Positions 1-5,319 of a stretch of 7,927 bases of DNA are shown piece by piece (the stretch's first letter is position 1; each line of letters begins with the position of its first letter). This DNA comes from an uncultured Spirochaetaceae bacterium (lineage in GTDB: Bacteria > Spirochaetota > Spirochaetia > Treponematales > Treponemataceae), in assembly GCA_902797925.1 (NCBI GenBank), contig CADBUT010000305.1:1-7927 (forward strand), in the 5' to 3' direction. The notes under the pieces were generated by a model. It was not told where the DNA came from and made no database searches. It worked only from the letters and a program-made list of their open reading frames with translations. Both the position numbers and the translations under genes were made by a program.

Positions 1-1616
1 GCATTCAGCGCAAGGTTGTGCTTTACGACCGCGACGGCGATTATCATTACGACATTATAAGCGCGTTCATCAAGAGCTTACGTGGCCGCGACCCCGATGC
101 CGCGCTTTATTGGATGGCACGCATGATGAGCGCAGGCGAAGACCCGCACTTTATTTTCAGGCGTATGCTAATTTCCGCATGTGAAGACACAGGACTTGCC
201 GACCCGAATGCGATTGGTGTTGTTGAGTCTTGTGCGGCCGCTTTTGACCGCATCGGGCTGCCGGAGGGACAGTATATGCTGACACAGGCGGCGCTGTATC
301 TTGCAACCGCGCCGAAGTCTAACAGCGCGATGGCTTATTTTGACGCGCACAAGGCTGTTATGGCAGAAGATGCTGAAGTGCCGAACCATCTGCGCGATGC
401 AAGCCGCGACGGCGAAGGTTTCGGGCACGGCGCGGGCTATCTTTATCCGCATGCTTACCGCGACCATTGGGTTGCGCAGCAATATTTGCCGGACGGTCTT
501 GACGGGCGCGTGTTCTACAATCCGTCTGATCAGGGCTACGAAAAGACGATTAGGGCAGAAGTGCTTTCGCGCCGCGAATTGCAGATTGCGGCTTTAATCG
601 AAGACGCGCAGACTGAAGACGAAGAGATGGTCAACCCGATTGATGAATGGTGGCACGCCGAGCGGCGTAAGCATGGCACTGAAAAGACCGGCGAAAATCT
701 TTCGTTTACGCCCGAAAACAAGAAGCTTGCGCAATGGCAGAAGCGCACAGACGAGGGCAGGGCAGAAAGCCTGCTTGAGCTTCGCAACAGCCTGCTTGAT
801 TCTGTTAAAATCTTGCGCCACAGCCGCTGCCTCGTGCTTGGCGCAGATGACGGCCTCTTCGTCTGGGAAACATTGCGCCGCTGCCCCGAAGGTTTTGCCG
901 GCGGTTTGTGCAAGACCGGCCGCGGCATGGAGATTCTGACGCAATACGCCTCTACGCTCGCTGAAATTGACCGGCCTGTAATCGGCACAAAATTCTCTGA
1001 TTTTGGCGACGTGACTTTCGATTTTGTGTTTGCGAAAGACCCGTTTTCTTCAAAAGATTCTATGATGCAGTTTCTTGAAACATGGAAAAGCCGCATTGTT
1101 GACGGCGCGGCTTTGGTGGCAGACGAAAAACAGGCTGAAACTGAAAAACTGCCGTCTTTCGCTGAAAACTGCACTTTGTGCTTCGCACAGAAAATTCCGC
1201 AACGCTCGGCGCATCTAGGCTCTTCGCTGCTGCACCATCTTGAAAAGACACAGCTTCACGCAGACGAAAAACTGAAAGAGGCGCTCGTCGCTTTCAGCTC
1301 AGCAGAAACAGACTTTTTCAGCCAGAAAGAGCATCCGCTTTTCGGTTGGAACGAGCAGACTGTCTTAGAAGCGGCAGAAAGCTTAGGCTTTGACGCAAGC
1401 AGCTTCAGCAAGACAATCGTTTCAAAGCGGCAGTTCTCGCAAGACGATGTTGCGCTGTGGTTCTCTGAAAAGTCTGAATACGGCCGCTTCTTAAAGCAGC
1501 ATCTTGAAGCGACTGTCTATAAAGCCGTGCAAGAATTTGCAGAAACAACAGCAGCAAGGCGCATTCCGCTAGAGTGGCCGCAAGCAGTCTGGTTTTTTCT
1601 TTTCACAAAAGTTTAA
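1..1616 (+). CDS. rarA: RarA/MgsA-type AAA+ recombination ATPase, C-terminal part, fused to an extra C-terminal domain (5' partial)
   Basis: The reading frame is open from base 3, so the gene starts upstream and the AAA+ ATPase core is outside the window. About the first 195 codons match the C-terminal oligomerisation domain of RarA (MgsA/Mgs1 family), which acts at stalled replication forks. Recognisable blocks are YDIISAFIKSLRGRDPDAALYW, a SACEDTGLADP segment, YLATAPKSN, VPNHLRDA and the final YNPSDQGYEKTIRAEVLSRR. Ordinary RarA ends about there. This protein continues for about 330 more residues, including a glycine-rich LVLGADDGLFVWETLRR stretch near 831-881 and FDFVFAKDPF near 1020-1050, which resemble a degenerate Rossmann methyltransferase fold. 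A RarA/unknown-domain fusion is an established protein architecture, known from memory. The last residues (FFLFTKV) and the stop lie in a 57-bp repeat. Identity of the RarA part is firm; the function of the extension is unknown. Confidence 0.88.
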   Translation, partial: IQRKVVLYDRDGDYHYDIISAFIKSLRGRDPDAALYWMARMMSAGEDPHFIFRRMLISACEDTGLADPNAIGVVESCAAAFDRIGLPEGQYMLTQAALYLATAPKSNSAMAYFDAHKAVMAEDAEVPNHLRDASRDGEGFGHGAGYLYPHAYRDHWVAQQYLPDGLDGRVFYNPSDQGYEKTIRAEVLSRRELQIAALIEDAQTEDEEMVNPIDEWWHAERRKHGTEKTGENLSFTPENKKLAQWQKRTDEGRAESLLELRNSLLDSVKILRHSRCLVLGADDGLFVWETLRRCPEGFAGGLCKTGRGMEILTQYASTLAEIDRPVIGTKFSDFGDVTFDFVFAKDPFSSKDSMMQFLETWKSRIVDGAALVADEKQAETEKLPSFAENCTLCFAQKIPQRSAHLGSSLLHHLEKTQLHADEKLKEALVAFSSAETDFFSQKEHPLFGWNEQTVLEAAESLGFDASSFSKTIVSKRQFSQDDVALWFSEKSEYGRFLKQHLEATVYKAVQEFAETTAARRIPLEWPQAVWFFLFTKV

Positions 1617-1768
1617 TCTACAGTAAAAGTGCAATCGGCGAAAAGTGTCGATTTTCTTTTCGCGACAGCTTAATCTAAAGTTAAAGTTTAATCAGTGAAA
1701 AGCGACGATTTTCTTTTCGCATTGGCTTAATCTACAGAAAAAGCTTAATCAGCGAAAAGTGTCGATTT
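1595..1768. repeat. 57-bp tandem repeat, about three units, starting inside the rarA-type CDS
   Basis: The block TTTTCTTTTC recurs at 1595, 1652 and 1709, exactly 57 bp apart, and a diverged TTTT start sits at 1766. Between them GYTTAATCTAMAG recurs at 1611, 1668 and 1725. Units 1 and 2 carry an internal dyad: GCGAAAAG with CTTTTCGC across a 10-nt loop at 1638-1663, and GTGAAAAG with CTTTTCGC at 1695-1720, where one pair becomes a G-U wobble. Each could form a hairpin in RNA and may help end transcription of the upstream gene, although no clean T-tract follows the stems. Because 57 is a multiple of three, every unit presents a TAA in the same frame as the gene's stop. Confidence 0.85.
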
Positions 1769-1782
1769 TGCTACGCAAAATC
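1764..1782. repeat. 8-bp perfect hairpin at the end of the 57-bp array
   Basis: GATTTTGC (1764-1771) and GCAAAATC (1775-1782) are perfect reverse complements across the three-base loop TAC. The hairpin replaces the expected continuation of the fourth 57-bp unit. It has the same design as the stem-loop at 1900-1925. It could act as a transcription terminator or as a REP-like element; no T-tract follows, so a terminator role is uncertain. Confidence 0.7.
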
Positions 1783-1785
1783 TCT

Positions 1786-1843
1786 AGATGGTGCACAGGG
1801 GCGCTTTGTACACAATCTTTGTGCGCGCCCTTGTGCACCATCT
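1786..1843. repeat. Long hairpin: 19-bp inverted repeat with 20-nt loop
   Basis: AGATGGTGCACAGGGGCGC (1786-1804) pairs with GCGCCCTTGTGCACCATCT (1825-1843) with a single C-to-T difference, which is a G-U wobble in RNA. Within the loop CACAA (1811-1815) and TTGTG (1819-1823) can pair and extend the structure. It is the strongest fold in the window. No transposase or target-site duplication is visible, so a miniature mobile element is possible but not shown. A structured RNA or a protein-binding cruciform are the alternatives. Confidence 0.8.
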
Positions 1844-1899
1844 GCAAACAAGCAGCTCCTGTGCACCAGCTTTACCTAGCAGCCATTGTGCACAATTTA
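1824..1899. repeat. GTGCAC palindromes at 27-28-bp spacing
   Basis: GTGCAC occurs at 1833, 1861 and 1888, with a further copy at 1791 in the left arm of the long hairpin. The last two copies share context: AGCAGC lies exactly 10 bp before GTGCAC at 1851 and again at 1878. The copy at 1888 is the centre of a 12-bp perfect palindrome, ATTGTGCACAAT (1885-1896). Spacing near 2.6 helical turns and the palindromic core would suit a repeated dimeric-protein site, but they could equally be remnants of a tandemly duplicated repeat. Confidence 0.55.
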
Positions 1900-1925
1900 C
1901 CAGATTTGCCGTAAGGCAAATCTGG
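1900..1925. repeat. 11-bp perfect stem-loop
   Basis: CCAGATTTGCC (1900-1910) and GGCAAATCTGG (1915-1925) are perfect reverse complements across the tetraloop GTAA. The hairpin abuts directly on the first 58-bp-period repeat, which starts at 1926. No T-run follows on either strand, so it is not a typical intrinsic terminator. Confidence 0.75.
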
Positions 1926-2032
1926 GCGTTTTGCTTGATTAAACTAATCCGTAAATAAGGCTAATGCAAAACGCGGAATCTTGGCGTTTTGCTCGATTAA
2001 ACTAATCCGTAGATAAGGCTAATGCAAAACGC
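1926..2032. repeat. Two copies of a 49-bp dyad element at 58-bp period
   Basis: Copies at 1926-1974 and 1984-2032 differ at only two of 49 positions and are separated by nine bases. Each is bounded by a perfect 9-bp inverted repeat, GCGTTTTGC and GCAAAACGC, and contains an inner dyad GATTA/TAATC around AAC. Read on the opposite strand, the 57-bp repeat at 1595-1768 shows the same ordered words (GATTAA, GTAGAT, AATGC, AAAA) at nearly the same spacing, so the two arrays look like diverged members of one family in opposite orientation. No coding potential is apparent. Confidence 0.85.
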
Positions 2033-2065
2033 TGCCTCGGAAGAAGGGGTTTTCCCTTGTCCTTT

Positions 2066-2293
2066 TTAAGGTTTGCAACGAGTGCAGGGCTTGTAGCCTT
2101 TTTCGACTGCTTCCTTTTCATCGATTGGAATTACATCCTTTGTCCTGCTCAGCGAAGCGCAGCTCTGTGTGTGATATTTTGTGCCAGACGCAGTTACATA
2201 GACTGTTTTGGTTACTGCTTGTGCACAAAGCACCGCCGAAATGATTAAGACAAGCAAAGCTATAATCGCCAGCTTTTTAGATTTGAAATTCAT
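2066..2293 (-). CDS. Small exported protein with Ada-like Cys/His metal-binding motif
   Basis: A 75-residue product. Residues 1-26 form a signal peptide: lysines at 5-7, a hydrophobic core at 8-22, and a probable signal peptidase I site after AQA at 24-26. The mature part is only about 49 residues. It carries YHTQSC (H41, C45) and GYKPCTRCKP (C70, C73), with an ISLxEA-like helix between them, here IPIDEKEAVEKGY. This H-x3-C...C-x2-C pattern is the small zinc-binding module resembling the Ada N-terminus, found at the ends of many exported bacterial proteins and nucleases. A stand-alone secreted copy suggests metal or surface binding, not catalysis; the function is unknown. GAGAGG lies six bases before the ATG. 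The gene diverges from adk. The lipobox is poor (VLC), so I prefer a soluble or periplasmic product to a lipoprotein. Confidence 0.8.
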   Translation of the reverse strand: MNFKSKKLAIIALLVLIISAVLCAQAVTKTVYVTASGTKYHTQSCASLSRTKDVIPIDEKEAVEKGYKPCTRCKP

Positions 2294-2453
2294 ACGAACC
2301 TCTCAAAACTTTATTCAATTAAAAACCAGATTCAATGCAACGCACTGAACGCAGATGTTTCTGCTGTGTTTTCAATTGCTTTCATATGAATATCTAAAAA
2401 AAGTTTAAAATTTTGTGTGTTTTTGCGAAAAAAAATAAAATTTTTTTCATGGC

Positions 2454-2483
2454 TTGAAAATATAAGCTACTTGGCGGTATTAT
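2454..2483 (+). promoter_or_regulatory. Probable sigma-70 promoter of adk
   Basis: TTGAAA (2454-2459) and TATTAT (2478-2483) are separated by 18 bp, and both are close to the housekeeping consensus. They lie about 35 bases upstream of the adk ATG, in AT-rich intergenic DNA between the divergent small-protein gene and adk. The 225-bp gap also contains a 10-bp palindrome TTCATATGAA at 2381-2390, whose role is unknown. Confidence 0.45.
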
Positions 2484-2507
2484 CTTTTCATATATTGAAT
2501 AAAAATC

Positions 2508-2512
2508 AGAGG
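2508..2512 (+). promoter_or_regulatory. Ribosome binding site fixing the adk start
   Basis: AGAGG lies six bases before the ATG at 2519. The frame is open further upstream to about 2417, but that part lacks a ribosome binding site, overlaps the likely promoter, and would add 34 residues before the invariant P-loop start of adenylate kinases. Confidence 0.75.
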
Positions 2513-2518
2513 TATTTT

Positions 2519-3151
2519 ATGAATTTCATTTTTTTAGGCCCGCCGGGAGCAGGAAAAGGAACTTTGGCAAAACAGGCTGCACAAGTTTACGGCATTCCTC
2601 ATATTTCGACAGGCGATATTTTCCGTGAGAACATCAAGAACCAGACTGAACTTGGCAAAAAAGTGGATGCAATCATCAAGTCTGGTGGCTTGGTAAGCGA
2701 CGACATCACTTGCGAGCTTGTAAAAGACCGCCTTTCAAAGCCTGATACAAAGAACGGCTACATTCTTGACGGCTTTCCAAGAACAATTCCGCAGGCAGAA
2801 GCGCTTGAGAAATTCGCCAAAATTGATGCTGCAGTAAACTTTGACATTGCTGATGAAGCAGTTGTTGAGCGTCTCGGCGGCCGCGTCTGCTGCAAAGAAT
2901 GTGGTCAGATGTTCCATGTAAAGTTTAACCCGCCAAAAAAGGCCGGCAAATGCGACAAATGCGGCGGCGAATTGTACACCCGCGACGACGACAAGACTGA
3001 ATCAATTCAGAACCGTCTAGTTGTTTACAGAAAGTCTACAGCTCCGCTCATCGACTTCTACAAGAACAAGGGCAACCTCGTTGATATTGATGCACGGCCT
3101 GCCCCGGAAGCAATTCTTGCTGAATTTGAGAAAAAATTCCCGAAGAAATAA
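2519..3151 (+). CDS. adk: Adenylate kinase, zinc-LID type
   Basis: A 210-residue cytoplasmic enzyme that interconverts ATP + AMP and 2 ADP. It starts MNFIFLGPPGAGKGT, with the P-loop at residues 7-15. AMP-site features include STGDIFRENI at 30-39 and the DGFPRT signature at 84-89. The LID (about 121-158) carries C125-x2-C128 and C145-x2-C148, the four-cysteine set that binds structural zinc in many bacterial and Gram-positive-type adenylate kinases. The length is normal for long-form bacterial Adk. RNRL-like and YRxxTxPLxxFY motifs follow near 165-181. It stands alone with its own likely promoter and is closed by the terminator at 3166-3209. Assignment is secure. Confidence 0.97.
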   Translation: MNFIFLGPPGAGKGTLAKQAAQVYGIPHISTGDIFRENIKNQTELGKKVDAIIKSGGLVSDDITCELVKDRLSKPDTKNGYILDGFPRTIPQAEALEKFAKIDAAVNFDIADEAVVERLGGRVCCKECGQMFHVKFNPPKKAGKCDKCGGELYTRDDDKTESIQNRLVVYRKSTAPLIDFYKNKGNLVDIDARPAPEAILAEFEKKFPKK

Positions 3152-3165
3152 TTGAGCCGGAAAAC

Positions 3166-3209
3166 AAAAAAGCCCTGCCTGAATCTAGGTTCAGTGCAAG
3201 GCTTTTTTT
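3166..3209. terminator. Bidirectional intrinsic terminator between adk and the lipoprotein gene
   Basis: GCCCTGCCTGAA (3172-3183) pairs with TTCAGTGCAAGGC (3190-3202) with a mismatch and a bulge around a six-base loop. An A-run precedes it at 3166-3171 and seven Ts follow at 3203-3209. The hairpin therefore has a U-tract whichever way it is transcribed. It serves both convergent transcripts: adk ends at 3151 and the minus-strand lipoprotein gene ends at 3242. Confidence 0.85.
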
Positions 3210-3241
3210 GTTATAAATAGTGTTTGTCTTTTCTAAGTAAA

Positions 3242-4306
3242 TTAATCAACATTCCATGCATCATTTGGGTAATATGCCCAAAGACCATATCTGTTTTTAT
3301 CAGCTGTTGTGACACCGGCATAAATTGCCCCAGTCGATAATGTCCAGAATGAACCTTCGATGATGCCCTGACCTGCAAGCTGTTCACCGTTATTATGCGG
3401 ATTAGCTTTTACAACCTTTGTATCATCCAATGCAACACGGTAATATCCCTTTGTTGTTGCAACAAGTAAAAATTCTTTATTCTCGTTGTTTATTGTTTCT
3501 TTGTAGTATGCAAGACCTGTAATTTTACCATGTTTTTTCTCTGAAAGAGGACCGTCTCCTGAAGTTTGTTCCAAATTTATTGTACTGCCACCGTTTACAC
3601 CAGTAATAATGAATTTTCCAGTATTAGCTTTTTTGAAAGACGAGCCATCGCCGTTTAATTCAACATACCAAGCTCTAGTATTTGTATAATCTGATGTAGA
3701 AATAAATGTCTTATACAACAGTGTAGAACTTCCAGCTTTAACAGCGCTTGCCGCATCTGAACCTGTTATTGTAGGTGCCGCTGTTCCATTCAGCTTGTAT
3801 GTAGTACCGTCTGCAGTAGTTGCAAAAGCTTCTCGTCCGCCGGTAGTGCCGATAACTTTATTATCAAAAATTGTCCATATGTTGCTGATGCCGCTGACAA
3901 CGCCGGTAGAACCATAAAGGACATTTAATTGAGTATCGGAATAATTGTAGGTATCTTGATTTGTTGCTGTAACTTCTGTAGACGGCTTATATGTCAGAAC
4001 ATAAAGATTATTGTCATCTGAAGCTAAAAGACCTATTGCTCCGTCATATTGAGTACTTAAAGCTGACCATCCTCTGCCGGCACCTTTTCCTTTTGTAAAA
4101 ATCTTGTCTCCGTTTGTACAATACAGTTGATCGTTATAGTAGACCATGGATCTTATTGCCCATGAAGCTGTTTTTTTTCCAAGTTTTACTTCACTTTCAA
4201 TTGCTTTAAAAATAGCTCCGCCTGATGCACCGCCTCCACAGCTTGAAAACAAAATACCAGCTAATATCAAAATAGAAAACAGTATAAAATACTTTTGATT
4301 TTTCAT
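3242..4306 (-). CDS. Surface or periplasmic lipoprotein, beta-rich, family not recognised
   Basis: A 354-residue product. The N-terminus MKNQKYFILFSILILAG leads to the lipobox FSSC (C23) and a glycine-rich linker (GGGASGG), so the mature protein should be lipid-anchored at C23 after signal peptidase II cleavage. The rest is rich in Tyr, Thr, Gly and Asn and shows recurring short strand-like units: SMVYYNDQLYCTNGDKIF, GLLASDDNNLYVLTY, IWTIFDNKVIGTT, ITGLAYYKETINN with LLVATTKGYYRVAL, and GSFWTLSTGAIYAGVTT. This suggests a beta-propeller-like fold, by inference only. No enzyme motif was seen. AGGA directly follows the stop of the upstream barrel gene, so the two are co-transcribed. Its base composition is more AT-rich than the flanking housekeeping genes. 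It could be a surface antigen or ligand-binding protein. Confidence 0.85.
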   Translation of the reverse strand: MKNQKYFILFSILILAGILFSSCGGGASGGAIFKAIESEVKLGKKTASWAIRSMVYYNDQLYCTNGDKIFTKGKGAGRGWSALSTQYDGAIGLLASDDNNLYVLTYKPSTEVTATNQDTYNYSDTQLNVLYGSTGVVSGISNIWTIFDNKVIGTTGGREAFATTADGTTYKLNGTAAPTITGSDAASAVKAGSSTLLYKTFISTSDYTNTRAWYVELNGDGSSFKKANTGKFIITGVNGGSTINLEQTSGDGPLSEKKHGKITGLAYYKETINNENKEFLLVATTKGYYRVALDDTKVVKANPHNNGEQLAGQGIIEGSFWTLSTGAIYAGVTTADKNRYGLWAYYPNDAWNVD

Positions 4307-4313
4307 AATTCTT

Positions 4314-4318
4314 TCCTT
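4314..4318 (-). promoter_or_regulatory. Ribosome binding site of the lipoprotein gene, abutting the upstream stop codon
   Basis: Read on the minus strand, TAA of the outer-membrane gene (4320-4318) is immediately followed by AGGAAAG and then AATT before the ATG at 4306. A terminating ribosome would sit on the Shine-Dalgarno of the next gene, which favours coupled translation of the two envelope proteins. Confidence 0.7.
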
Positions 4319-5037
4319 TAGAAATGATATCTTATGCTTAATCCTGCTTCGACTGTTGTACCGAAGCGGTTATTTTCTGGGTGTCCTATATAGTATTGCG
4401 GCATCAGATACGCGCCGAGTGTAACGCCTATAGACCACTCTGAATTTGTTCTATAGAAAAAACCAATTTCAGGCTTTGCAATAGGACCGAAATAAAACCT
4501 TGTTAAGTAAGACTGTAAAGCAACGCCTGCTGAAAGCGAAATCGGAATCTCGTACCGTCCGACTGCGAGGTTTATTGAGCCTTTTGCCATCATAGGAACA
4601 TTATAGAAGACGTTACTGCCTCTTGTTCTGTGGTAATTGAAATTGATGTTGCCGCCAATGGAAAAGAGGGAATCGATAAAAAAGTTATACCCCAAACTGA
4701 TGTTACCACCCCAGCTCAAATTGTATGGATAAAGTGCATAGTTTCCGGCAAGACTGGCATGTATATTCTGATCTCCGTATGAGTTAAGCGCAAAATCTGT
4801 TACATTGAGATTCGTGGTTTTATTTTCATTTTCAGTTTCACCCCAGTCTTCGTCTGCGTCTCCCCAGTCGTCTTCTGTTTCCGGAGTTTCAAAAGTGTTG
4901 GCTTGTGAATTATTGTTTTCAAAGCCGAAAGAACCGCCAGATTTAGTCCAGTCATCATTGCCAAGATTAAAAGTTTGAGAATATACCAGAATAGAAGCAA
5001 AGAAAGCTATAAAGCAAAAACTAAAAAAACGTTTCAT
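4318..5037 (-). CDS. Small outer-membrane beta-barrel protein with acidic N-terminal linker (OmpW/TP0733-like)
   Basis: A 239-residue product from the ATG at 5037, preceded by AGAGG. The frame runs upstream to 5196, but those 53 codons lack a ribosome binding site and would bury the signal peptide. Residues 1-21 are a signal peptide (MKRFFSFCFIAFFASILVYS, then QTF). Residues 24-76 form a low-complexity acidic segment with DDW/EDW repeats (DDWGDADEDWGE at 57-67). From about 77 onward, alternating aromatic and hydrophobic strands follow, and the protein ends in IRYHF, a C-terminal phenylalanine typical of the BAM beta-signal. The size suits an eight-stranded barrel. T. pallidum TP0733, an OmpW/OprG-like barrel, is as I recall the neighbour of folD, which supports the match. 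It is the first gene of an operon with the lipoprotein. Confidence 0.8.
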   Translation of the reverse strand: MKRFFSFCFIAFFASILVYSQTFNLGNDDWTKSGGSFGFENNNSQANTFETPETEDDWGDADEDWGETENENKTTNLNVTDFALNSYGDQNIHASLAGNYALYPYNLSWGGNISLGYNFFIDSLFSIGGNINFNYHRTRGSNVFYNVPMMAKGSINLAVGRYEIPISLSAGVALQSYLTRFYFGPIAKPEIGFFYRTNSEWSIGVTLGAYLMPQYYIGHPENNRFGTTVEAGLSIRYHF

Positions 5038-5041
5038 AAAT

Positions 5042-5046
5042 CCTCT
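5042..5046 (-). promoter_or_regulatory. Ribosome binding site fixing the start of the barrel protein
   Basis: AGAGG stands four bases before the ATG at 5037 on the minus strand and chooses this start over the far-upstream one at 5196. A weak -10-like TATAAA lies at 5142-5137 on the same strand, but no convincing -35 accompanies it. Confidence 0.6.
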
Positions 5047-5265
5047 AGTTGTGAGCGCGTTGATAATGCTGTCACAAAGCGCCCGTACATTTTTTTCAGA
5101 CAAACAATACTTTTTGCATGTCCGTGTTTCCGCAAATTTATAAAAACGTATGGATAAAAATGCAGAAAACCAGTACACTAAAAATACCAAAAGCAAGTGT
5201 CTTTACTATCGCGCATTTTCCGTTTTGTTGTCTATGGAAACGGCCTGCAAAAAGCTATTTATTTT

Positions 5266-5296
5266 TTAACAGTTATTCTGTTCAAACGGTTACAAT
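5266..5296 (+). promoter_or_regulatory. Tentative promoter of the folD-folE2-miaB operon
   Basis: TACAAT (5291-5296) is a good -10 about 24 bases before the folD ATG. The best upstream partner is TTAACA (5266-5271), at a long spacing of 19 bp, so the -35 is doubtful. The 282-bp gap to the divergent barrel gene also holds a small dyad, CCGTTT/AAACGG (5220-5243), followed by a T-run. No folate riboswitch was recognised. Confidence 0.3.
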
Positions 5297-5307
5297 TTGT
5301 ATGAAAT

Positions 5308-5313
5308 TAGGAG
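5308..5313 (+). promoter_or_regulatory. Ribosome binding site of folD
   Basis: TAGGAG is a near-perfect Shine-Dalgarno six bases before the ATG at 5320. It excludes the TTG at 5314, which would add two residues and lies against the ribosome binding site. Confidence 0.8.
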
Positions 5314-5319
5314 TTGTTT

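Noticed and set aside
536..1174. 212-codon open frame on the minus strand inside the rarA-type gene
   Set aside because: It is antisense to a gene with clear family motifs, has no ribosome binding site, and its Ser/Arg/Pro-rich translation is typical of a shadow of GC-biased codons.
1806..1895. DnaA-box cluster or origin (TTGTACACA, TTGTGCACA)
   Set aside because: These differ from the TTWTNCACA consensus at the third base, and no dnaA, dnaN or AT-rich unwinding region accompanies them.
1595..2032. CRISPR array
   Set aside because: Units repeat along their whole length without unique spacers, they are too few, and no cas gene is present.
2044..2058. Terminator for the small exported protein (AAGGG/CCCTT)
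   Set aside because: The stem is five base pairs and no T-tract follows on the minus strand; the nearby dyad repeats are better candidates, but unproven.
2057..2248. 63-codon plus-strand frame opposite the small exported protein
   Set aside because: The minus-strand frame has a signal peptide, a Cys/His motif and a ribosome binding site; this one has none of these.
5038..5196. Upstream-extended start of the barrel protein
   Set aside because: The extra 53 codons have no Shine-Dalgarno and would place a Cys/Arg-rich stretch before a good signal peptide; ATG at 5037 with AGAGG is better.
5200..5319. Tetrahydrofolate or other riboswitch before folD
   Set aside because: Only a weak 6-bp dyad is visible; none of the conserved riboswitch core sequences I know could be placed.
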